From contig JAFTMP010000199.1 of the NCBI GenBank assembly GCA_017452335.1, forward strand, positions 1-10,864: a DNA stretch of 10,864 nt, read 5' to 3'. Below, piece after piece: positions 1 to 4,478 of the stretch. Within the stretch, counting starts at the first letter, position 1. Each line of letters begins with the position of its first letter. The DNA is from Clostridia bacterium (GTDB lineage: Bacteria > Bacillota > Clostridia > Oscillospirales > CAG-272). Both the position numbers and the translations under genes were made by a program. Under the pieces are notes generated by a model that saw only the letters and a list, made by a program, of their open reading frames with translations, ran no database searches and had not been told where the DNA came from.

Positions 1-224
1 GCCGAGGGCATGGACGGAGAATCGGGTGCTTTACTGCTGTCAGAAGAGGTGAAAGAGAAGCCGGGGGAGGGGGCGGGGCGTACGGAGGAGCCTTGCACCG
101 AATTTGCGGTGCTCTCGGGCGCGGGGGAAGAGCCGAGGGTGGGCGGCGCTATAGAGAGCGCAGGGGAGGCGCAGGCGTTTAAAAGCAAAAGGGCAGACAG
201 AAGCAACCAAAACAGCTTTTTCAT
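1..224 (-). CDS. Putative lipoprotein, 5' part only (runs off left edge)
   Basis: Reading leftward from ATG at 224-222, 74 codons stay open to the window edge. The product begins MKKLFWLLLSALLLLNAC: two lysines, a hydrophobic core, and a lipobox LNAC with Cys18 as the expected lipidated residue. This indicates export and signal peptidase II processing. After Cys18 comes a low-complexity Ser/Pro/Ala-rich stretch, typical of the flexible linker of Gram-positive lipoproteins. The functional domain lies outside the window, so no role can be given. A promoter with 17-bp spacing lies upstream (289-317). The best Shine-Dalgarno, AGGAG at 251-247, is 22 nt from the ATG, which is long. An in-frame CTG at 239-237 is 7 nt from it and would add five residues, so the exact start is uncertain. 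Overlapping frames on both strands are shadows. The signal peptide is seen directly; substrate-binding protein or enzyme is open. Confidence 0.8.
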   Translation of the reverse strand, partial: MKKLFWLLLSALLLLNACASPALSIAPPTLGSSPAPESTANSVQGSSVRPAPSPGFSFTSSDSSKAPDSPSMPS

Positions 225-258
225 ATATAAAAACGGCAGAACCGTTCTCCTTTTCTAA

Positions 259-288
259 ATTTGCACAGAGCTTGTCCGTGCTGCAAAT
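259..288 (-). promoter_or_regulatory. Inverted repeat abutting the -10 box of the left lipoprotein promoter
   Basis: ATTTGCA (259-265) and TGCAAAT (282-288) are perfect 7-bp inverted arms separated by 16 nt. They begin at the base immediately after the minus-strand -10 box. The repeat could be an operator at the transcription start or a 5' mRNA hairpin. The dyad is seen; its role is inference. Confidence 0.35.
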
Positions 289-317
289 AGTATACACAAC
301 TTGGGGCTAAAAGTCAA
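289..317 (-). promoter_or_regulatory. Sigma-A-type promoter for the left lipoprotein
   Basis: On the minus strand, TTGACT (317-312) and TATACT (294-289) are separated by exactly 17 bp. Transcription would start near 282 and run left into the lipoprotein gene. The 225-376 gap between the divergent genes also holds the SDR ribosome binding site, but I found no convincing plus-strand promoter in it. Confidence 0.75.
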
Positions 318-376
318 TACAGATAGTAGAGATGTTGCTTTTTGGGGCATACTAAAAGAAAAACGGAGGAAGAAGC

Positions 377-1162
377 GTGGGCATCGCGGTGGTAACGGGG
401 GCGTCCTCGGGCATTGGCAGAGAATTTGCTCTGCGGATCGGCAACGAAGAGGGGATCGAGGAATTGTGGGCGATTGCCCGCAGAAGGGAGCGGTTACAGG
501 ACCTGATCCCCCAGTGCCGTGCGCGGGTGCGGGTGCTGGAGCTTGATCTACTGCGCGATGACAGCCTTGAAAAGCTGGAGCGTCTTTTGAAAAAAGAAGC
601 CCCGCAGATTGTCTATTTGGTCAATGGCGCGGGATTTGGGCTGTTCGGCGCTTTTGAAGCCCTTTCCTTAAAGGAACAGCTTGACATGATCGCGCTGAAT
701 GTGGGGGCGCTGACGGCATTGACCCATCTGTGCCTGCCTTATATGCAAAGGGGCGGGCGGATCTTTCAGATGTCCTCCCTTTCGGCATTTCAGCCGCTGC
801 CCTTTGTAGGGGTGTACGGGGCAGGAAAGGCGTACGTTTTGCGCTTTTCAAGGGCGCTGAACAGGGAACTGCGCCCCAAAAAGGTGGGGGTAACGGCGGT
901 TTGCCCCGGCTGGACCAAGACTGCTTTTTTTGACCGCGCGGCAAACAGCGACGCCGTGTGCGTTTATGATTTTTTCTTCACTCCCGCCCGCGTGGTTACA
1001 AAGGCGCTGGCAGACGGCAAAAAGGGCAGGGATCTTTCGGTGTGCGGGCTTTCGGTATATCTAAAGCTGTTGCTTTCCAAAGTATTGCCCCACCGCCTCA
1101 TCATGAAGCTCTGGTGCCTGCAGCAGAAAAAGGAGGGGCTGTTTGGAGAGAAAAGAACTTAG
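377..1162 (+). CDS. Short-chain dehydrogenase/reductase (SDR) family oxidoreductase
   Basis: A 261-residue protein, the usual size for a classical SDR (about 250). The Rossmann cofactor motif TGASSGIG is at residues 7-14, the structural NGAG motif at 83-86, and the catalytic Asn in LNVG (N108). The catalytic triad follows as S134 with YxxxK at Y147 and K151, exactly 13 residues after the Ser, and then PG at 177-178. All active-site residues are present, so this should be a cytoplasmic NAD(P)(H)-dependent oxidoreductase. The substrate cannot be read from sequence. The C-terminal tail (about 225-250) is hydrophobic and Lys-rich, as in SDRs that associate with membranes or lipid substrates. The start is GTG at 377, chosen because GGAGGA (365-370) lies 6 nt upstream. 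The gene diverges from the lipoprotein on its left and is followed by a separate promoter, so it looks monocistronic. No strong terminator follows it. Confidence 0.9.
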   Translation: MGIAVVTGASSGIGREFALRIGNEEGIEELWAIARRRERLQDLIPQCRARVRVLELDLLRDDSLEKLERLLKKEAPQIVYLVNGAGFGLFGAFEALSLKEQLDMIALNVGALTALTHLCLPYMQRGGRIFQMSSLSAFQPLPFVGVYGAGKAYVLRFSRALNRELRPKKVGVTAVCPGWTKTAFFDRAANSDAVCVYDFFFTPARVVTKALADGKKGRDLSVCGLSVYLKLLLSKVLPHRLIMKLWCLQQKKEGLFGEKRT

Positions 1163-1221
1163 CAATTTGCACAAAATTCATGGTGTGTTTTTGTTCAATA
1201 TGTAAAAAATCCGCAAAGCGC

Positions 1222-1250
1222 TTGACAAAAGGAAAAAAACGGTATACAAT
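1222..1250 (+). promoter_or_regulatory. Near-consensus sigma-A promoter for the LamG protein gene
   Basis: TTGACA (1222-1227) is a perfect -35 box, followed after 17 bp by TACAAT (1245-1250). Transcription should start near 1257, giving a leader of only about 29 nt. The spacer begins AAAGGAAAAAAA, which is shared with the promoter at 4363-4391. Confidence 0.87.
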
Positions 1251-1253
1251 AGA

Positions 1254-1284
1254 GGGGCAAATACATGAAAAGGAGTGTATCCCC
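1254..1284 (+). promoter_or_regulatory. Leader hairpin presenting the LamG gene ribosome binding site
   Basis: GGGG (1254-1257) and ATAC (1261-1264) can pair with GTATCCCC (1277-1284), with a 3-nt bulge. The 12-nt loop contains the Shine-Dalgarno AGGAG (1271-1275), and the start codon follows at 1286. The complementarity is seen. Whether it affects translation is inference, and the lower stem forms only if transcription starts at or before about 1254. Confidence 0.3.
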
Positions 1285-1285
1285 A

Positions 1286-2170
1286 ATGAAAAAAACACTT
1301 TCACTTATTTTAACCCTTTTGGTCGTTTTCTCTGCCTTTGCGCTGTGGACGATCCCCGCTTCTGCCGATGCAGGCATCGTGCAGGATGGTCTTGTTTCCT
1401 GGTTTGACGGAGACGAGTACGACGGCACCACCTGGACGGACAAGAAGGGCGATAACGATATTACCGACTGCGTTGACGGCACCTTTAAGGACGGCGCGTA
1501 TGTGCTGGATCAGGCTCAGCAGTTTCTGCCCGACGCACTTTACGATGTTATGCGCGGTGAGGAATATACCGTGGAGATGAACCTTGGTGCGTTTACCACC
1601 TATCCCGATACCAGCTATGCAACCTGGCTTTGCAACAACAGCGGCACCACCGCTGAAAAGGTTTCCTTCTATATTCAGCTCAATAAGGGCAAGACCGATC
1701 TCTTTAAGGCAAAGACCTCGGGTATTGCATCCGCTTCCAGACCCGCCTTTGACAATGCCACCGAAACTCTGCAGAACGCAACCCTCGCCATCACCTTCAA
1801 GGCAGGCGAAAAGACCAACGTGTACGTAAACGGCGTTCTCGTGGCTTCCGCAGATTCTCCCGCAGAAAATGCCAATGCTGCAGTGGGCGGCACCCCCAAG
1901 TTTATTCTGGGCAACGCAGGCTCTAACAACTGGAGCAACACCGCGTTTGAAGGTCTGCGCTTCTATGAGCGTGCGCTGAGTGCTGACGAAGTGAAGGCAA
2001 ACGCCGATGTGGACAATGCCCCCGAAACGCCTGTTGATCCTCCTGTGGTTGATCCCGATGTTCCTGTTGATCCTCCCGTTGCAGGTGACGCTACCGCTCT
2101 GATCGCAGTTCTGGCAGTTGTGGCACTGCTTGGCGGCGCAGTTGTTTCCAAGAAGGTTTTCGTTTCGTGA
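1286..2170 (+). CDS. Secreted LamG/concanavalin A-like domain protein with C-terminal membrane anchor
   Basis: 294 residues. A Sec signal peptide occupies residues 1-27 (MKK, hydrophobic core, cleavage after ASA). Residues about 30-235 look like a LamG/concanavalin A-like jelly roll, a fold that usually binds glycans: an opening GLVSWFDGDE, a central VYVNGVLVA strand, and a closing GLRFYERALSADEV helix motif. A Pro/Asp/Val spacer (246-264) is built on PVDPP repeats. It leads to PVAGD, a hydrophobic helix (about 271-287) and a short tail containing KK. That layout is a sorting signal or C-terminal anchor, although the canonical LPxTG Thr is missing. The start is ATG 1286, 10 nt after AGGAG. 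An in-frame ATG at 1265 precedes that SD and would spoil the signal peptide. The gene has its own promoter and terminator. Likely role is surface exposure and carbohydrate contact; no catalytic residues are recognised. Confidence 0.85.
   Translation: MKKTLSLILTLLVVFSAFALWTIPASADAGIVQDGLVSWFDGDEYDGTTWTDKKGDNDITDCVDGTFKDGAYVLDQAQQFLPDALYDVMRGEEYTVEMNLGAFTTYPDTSYATWLCNNSGTTAEKVSFYIQLNKGKTDLFKAKTSGIASASRPAFDNATETLQNATLAITFKAGEKTNVYVNGVLVASADSPAENANAAVGGTPKFILGNAGSNNWSNTAFEGLRFYERALSADEVKANADVDNAPETPVDPPVVDPDVPVDPPVAGDATALIAVLAVVALLGGAVVSKKVFVS
2030..2076 (+). repeat. 14-bp direct repeat coding for the PVDPP spacer
   Basis: CCTGTTGATCCTCC occurs at 2030-2043 and again at 2063-2076, a period of 33 bp (11 codons) that keeps frame. 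It encodes the Pro-rich spacer before the membrane anchor and is a plausible site for in-frame length change by recombination. Confidence 0.7.
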
Positions 2171-2191
2171 AGTAATTAAATAATGATGCAA

Positions 2192-2227
2192 AAAAGGCGT
2201 TGTGTTGTTGAAGACACAACGCCTTTT
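2192..2227. terminator. Bidirectional intrinsic terminator between convergent genes
   Basis: The arms AAAAGGCGTTGTGT (2192-2205) and ACACAACGCCTTTT (2214-2227) are perfect 14-bp complements around an 8-nt loop. Each strand ends in a T run. The hairpin lies between the stop codons of the LamG gene (2170) and the convergent lipoprotein gene (2245), so it should serve both. Confidence 0.92.
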
Positions 2228-2244
2228 GGCGTGATGGATGGTTT

Positions 2245-2736
2245 TCAATTCTTTTTGAAAACCGCGCTCCAAGGCTCTTCGCCCTCCATTTGGATCTTTA
2301 AAAGCGTTCCCTGCTCATCGGTGTAAAAAAGCAGGTTTTCCTCTTCACCCACCAGTGTAAATATCCATCCGTCCTCGTTGCGGCTCTTTAAAAAGGCGGC
2401 GGGGTCTTCAAGAGACAGCGCGCGAAAAAGCGCGCTTCCCGCGGGAAGACGGGCGGGGTCAAGGGGAAGAGTCAAGCCGTTTTTTTGAATTTGTGCCTGC
2501 CCGCCGTCAAAGGAAAAAACAATACCCTTCAGCGTTTCGGGGGCTGTTACGGTGAGGGTGCCCGCTCCTGCCTTCTGCATTTGAAGGGTGCCCTGCAGTG
2601 TAAAGTCCTCCTTTTGCAGGGTAAGGTCCAAGCTTAGCGGGTAGCTTTGCCAGCACAGCGGCTCGGGCGCGCTTTGGGCACAGCCGCAAAAGAGCAGAAG
2701 GAAAAAGAGTAGGATCAAATAAAATAAGCGTTTCAT
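2245..2736 (-). CDS. Small putative lipoprotein, possibly LolA/LppX-like fold
   Basis: 163 residues. The N-terminus is MKR followed by an unbroken Leu/Ile/Phe core and a Cys-Gly-Cys lipobox, with Cys19 the likely lipidated residue. This predicts a membrane-anchored protein facing outward. The mature part (about 25-163) alternates short beta-strand-like segments: a repeated xLxLxxxDFTLxG pattern, then APETLKGIVFSFDGG, then a GLTLPLDPARLPAGS segment. This resembles the single curved-sheet lipoproteins related to LolA/LppX, but that is a fold-level inference and no catalytic motif is visible. The start is ATG 2736 with AAGGAGG 4 nt upstream, a very strong site. A long terminator-like hairpin (2755-2796) lies directly upstream, and pgeF ends at 2861, so expression may be limited by read-through. 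I found no clear promoter of its own. Confidence 0.75.
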   Translation of the reverse strand: MKRLFYLILLFFLLLFCGCAQSAPEPLCWQSYPLSLDLTLQKEDFTLQGTLQMQKAGAGTLTVTAPETLKGIVFSFDGGQAQIQKNGLTLPLDPARLPAGSALFRALSLEDPAAFLKSRNEDGWIFTLVGEEENLLFYTDEQGTLLKIQMEGEEPWSAVFKKN

Positions 2737-2754
2737 AAAGCCTCCTTAAAAAAG

Positions 2755-2796
2755 AAAAGGACAAAACAGAGAAGTGATTCTTTGTTTTGCCCTTTT
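2755..2796 (-). terminator. Terminator-like hairpin between pgeF and the small lipoprotein
   Basis: Two 19-nt arms (2755-2773 and 2778-2796) are complementary except at two positions, around a 4-nt loop. On each strand one mismatch is a G-U wobble. On the minus strand the hairpin follows pgeF and is followed by UUUUCUUUUUU, then at once by AAGGAGG, the next gene's ribosome binding site. On the plus strand it ends in seven Ts. It fits a partial terminator or attenuator; direction and efficiency are inference. Confidence 0.7.
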
Positions 2797-2860
2797 TTTG
2801 TAAGATACTATAGGATATGTAAAGTGTTTTTGCTTTATGACAGGTTTTGTGATGCTCTTT

Positions 2861-3646
2861 TTATTGCTTTGCGGGCAGGGCAATGCCTGCCGCCATGGTT
2901 CCCCGCAGTCCTTTGGTGGCGCGGTGGGAGAAAAAGAGGTGGCTTTCGTGGCAGGTGCAACGGGGACAGACGTCAATGTGCTCCTCCCTTACCCCTGCGC
3001 GCAAAAGCAAATAGCGGTTGATGCCCTTAAGGTCGGCAAAAATGCGGTGGTTTAGGGGATCGTGGCTAAAAAACGCAAGACAGTCCTTGCCGATGCTTGC
3101 CGTAAAGGCGTCCACCAGCTCCTGCCCCACCTCATAGCAGGCAGGACAAATCCCCACGCCGATGGCGGCGCGGATGTTTTTGGGGTCAGCCCCCAGAGAC
3201 TGTAGCTTCTTCACGCCCACGCCCGCAATATCGGCAGCACTCCCACGCCAGCCCGCGTGCAGTGCCGCCACTGCCCCTGCATCGGGCGCGTAAAGCAGGA
3301 TGGGGATGCAGTCGGCGATCTTCACGTAGAGCGTGAGATTTTTTTGATCGGTGAAAAAGCCGTCACACTCGGGGCGTGCTTCAAAGGGCTTTTCTGCGTA
3401 AAGCACGGTGGCGGAATGGATCTGCGCCCCGCCCACTCTGTTTGAGGGAAGCCCTGCGGCGCTTTCAAGAAGCAGGAAGTTTTTTTGTACGTTTTCGGGC
3501 GCATCTCCTCTGTTTTCCCCTAAATTCATGCTTTGAAGGTGGGGGAGGGTGCTCACCCCGCCCTCTTTGGTGGAAAAGGCGTGGGGGCAGTCTAACAGGG
3601 TGGAATAAAGATAGCGCACCCCGCCCGCGGTTTTTTCAAGGAACAT
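2861..3646 (-). CDS. pgeF: PgeF/YfiH (DUF152) family protein, multicopper polyphenol oxidase-like fold
   Basis: 261 residues from ATG 3646. The metal/active-site triad of the family is intact: H77 in QIHSATV, C113 in the ADC motif (KIADCIPILLYAP), and H130 in LHAGWRG. ICPACYEVG, a variant of the family's IGPCCYEVG signature, follows, and then the C-terminal FFSHRA block. E. coli PgeF/YfiH prevents mis-incorporation of Ser into peptidoglycan stem peptides, and relatives including LACC1 act on purine nucleosides. Which activity applies here cannot be told. The frame is open upstream to a TTG at 3712, but that extension translates the hairpin cluster, lacks a ribosome binding site and looks unlike the family. 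GAAGG with 8 nt spacing supports ATG 3646. It is probably transcribed from the flavin reductase promoter, with 126 nt between the two genes. Confidence 0.92.
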   Translation of the reverse strand: MFLEKTAGGVRYLYSTLLDCPHAFSTKEGGVSTLPHLQSMNLGENRGDAPENVQKNFLLLESAAGLPSNRVGGAQIHSATVLYAEKPFEARPECDGFFTDQKNLTLYVKIADCIPILLYAPDAGAVAALHAGWRGSAADIAGVGVKKLQSLGADPKNIRAAIGVGICPACYEVGQELVDAFTASIGKDCLAFFSHDPLNHRIFADLKGINRYLLLRAGVREEHIDVCPRCTCHESHLFFSHRATKGLRGTMAAGIALPAKQ

Positions 3647-3659
3647 CGCTATGACCTTC

Positions 3660-3778
3660 GCTTTCGCAATGCGAAAGCTTCCTTTCTTGCGGAATTGGGG
3701 CTGGTTCTGCAAAGCAGAATCGCCGCCGGGTCGGTGGCGAAAGCCACAAAACGCGTTTGAAAGATCTATCTTTCAAAC
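3660..3778. repeat. Cluster of tandem short-loop hairpins between flavin reductase and pgeF
   Basis: Five inverted repeats fill about 120 bp. GCTTTCGC (3660-3667) pairs with GCGAAAGC (3671-3678). TTCTGC (3705-3710) pairs with GCAGAA (3714-3719). TCGCCGCCG (3720-3728) pairs with CGGTGGCGA (3732-3740), with one G-U. GTGGC (3734-3738) pairs with GCCAC (3743-3747) around a GAAA loop. GTTTGAAAGAT (3755-3765) pairs with ATCTTTCAAAC (3768-3778). Loops are 2-4 nt. The third and fourth overlap and cannot form together. The last contains the flavin reductase stop codon. This could be a dispersed, REP- or MITE-like intergenic element, or an mRNA processing or attenuation element. The pairing is seen; the identity is inference. 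Confidence 0.7.
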
Positions 3779-4294
3779 TTTGTCCTCTTTTTCAAAGCCT
3801 GCAAGGATCTCGCAGATGTAGAGGATGTGATAGTCCTGCTCCTTGTAGTGCTGGGTACAAAGGGCGGGATCAAGGAAGCTTTCGGGGCGGATGGCATCTT
3901 TATAGAGCTTTTTCACCTTCAAAACTCTCTTTGCCTCCGTGAAGGCGGGCACGCCCTCAAAATCGGCAGGGTGAAGCCCTGCTTCGGTGATCTTGTCGCA
4001 ATCTCTGCCGCTCTTTCTGCCGCAAAGGGTCAGTGCACTGCGGTAAGTCTCTTCAAAGAAGGAAAGAGAGAATTCTTCTGCCTCCTCTGTAAACTCCAAG
4101 GTGTAGCGCTGGGGACGGATAAAGCAGAACGCCACGTTCTTGCCCCAAAGCACACCCACCCCGCCCCAGGAGGCGGTCATGGTGTTGATACTGCCGTCTT
4201 TTTTCTTTGCGGTGATCAGCATCCAGTCCTTTCCGATCTCTTTTATAGGATTGCAGGCAAGGTCTGCCGGTGAAATTGTTGTATAATTGTTCAT
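3773..4294 (-). CDS. Flavin reductase family protein (FMN-binding split barrel)
   Basis: 173 residues from ATG 4294. The sequence NTMTASWGGVGVLWGKN followed by FIRPQRYTLEF matches the flavin-binding core of flavin reductase-like (DIM6/NTAB type) proteins. FSLSFF and the CGRKSGRDCDKI segment continue the family pattern. Members bind FMN and pass electrons from NAD(P)H or from a partner protein. The physiological partner in Clostridia is usually unknown, and none is encoded next to it here. The start is chosen for AAAGGA 8 nt upstream (4308-4303). The longer frame to 4336 would begin upstream of the -10 box and is excluded. The promoter is at 4325-4353 and a dyad overlies its -10 box. The stop codon falls inside the hairpin cluster that separates it from pgeF. 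Confidence 0.88.
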   Translation of the reverse strand: MNNYTTISPADLACNPIKEIGKDWMLITAKKKDGSINTMTASWGGVGVLWGKNVAFCFIRPQRYTLEFTEEAEEFSLSFFEETYRSALTLCGRKSGRDCDKITEAGLHPADFEGVPAFTEAKRVLKVKKLYKDAIRPESFLDPALCTQHYKEQDYHILYICEILAGFEKEDKV

Positions 4295-4316
4295 GGAAAC
4301 GGTCCTTTCGTGATTC

Positions 4317-4337
4317 TTTGATATAGTATACATCAAA
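4317..4337 (-). promoter_or_regulatory. Dyad centred on the -10 box of the flavin reductase promoter
   Basis: TTTGAT (4317-4322) and ATCAAA (4332-4337) are perfect 6-bp inverted arms with a 9-nt centre, and two further symmetric pairs lie inside. The symmetry axis falls on the -10 box (4325-4330). This is the expected layout for a repressor operator that blocks RNA polymerase. The dyad is seen; the regulator is unknown. Confidence 0.4.
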
Positions 4338-4353
4338 AATCTCTTTTTGGCAA
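4325..4353 (-). promoter_or_regulatory. Sigma-A-type promoter for flavin reductase (and probably pgeF)
   Basis: On the minus strand, TTGCCA (4353-4348) and TATACT (4330-4325) are separated by 17 bp. The predicted start near 4318 leaves a leader of about 24 nt containing the AAAGGA site. Its -35 box is 9 bp from that of the divergent rightward promoter. Confidence 0.75.
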
Positions 4354-4362
4354 TAAAAAAAC

Positions 4363-4391
4363 TTTACAAAAGGAAAAAAATGTGATACAAT
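4363..4391 (+). promoter_or_regulatory. Sigma-A-type promoter for the membrane protein / gdpP cluster
   Basis: TTTACA (4363-4368) and TACAAT (4386-4391) are separated by 17 bp. From -35 to the base after -10 it matches the LamG promoter (1222-1251) at 26 of 30 positions, including the purine spacer AAAGGAAAAAAA. Transcription would start near 4398, about 80 nt before the GTG start codon. Confidence 0.8.
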
Positions 4392-4410
4392 ATACAGTGA
4401 ATGACTGTAT
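4392..4410 (+). promoter_or_regulatory. Inverted repeat at the transcription start of the membrane protein gene
   Basis: ATACAGT (4392-4398) and ACTGTAT (4404-4410) are perfect 7-bp arms around gaatg. They start at the base after the -10 box and so span the predicted start site. The repeat is a candidate operator or, if transcription starts early enough, a 5' stabilising hairpin. Function is inference. Confidence 0.4.
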
Positions 4411-4478
4411 TTTGTGAAGAATAAGATTTTGGGAAGAGCACTATCCCCGAAAATGGCAAAAAAGAAGGGAACGAACAC

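Noticed and set aside
10..258. Plus-strand open frame of 82 codons at the left edge
   Set aside because: It is the antisense of the lipoprotein signal peptide and linker, has no ribosome binding site, and its composition mirrors the Ser/Pro-rich opposite strand.
40..297. Minus-strand open frame beginning with GTG near 297
   Set aside because: It starts upstream of and overlaps the -10 box of the promoter at 289-317, and it is out of frame with the lipoprotein, which has a proper signal peptide.
1165..1195. Possible terminator after the SDR gene (CACA/TGTG followed by TTTTTG)
   Set aside because: The stem is only 4-5 bp with a 10-nt loop, too weak to call.
1310..2272. Long minus-strand open frame (320 codons) opposite the LamG gene
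   Set aside because: It is Cys/His/Gly-rich with no recognisable domain, crosses the terminator at 2192-2227, and lies opposite a gene with promoter, ribosome binding site and signal peptide.
3647..3712. 22-residue N-terminal extension of pgeF from a TTG codon
   Set aside because: The extension translates the hairpin cluster, has no ribosome binding site and does not resemble the family N-terminus; ATG 3646 fits better.
4295..4336. 14-residue N-terminal extension of the flavin reductase
   Set aside because: Its start lies upstream of the -10 box, so it would not be on the transcript; ATG 4294 has AAAGGA at 8 nt.
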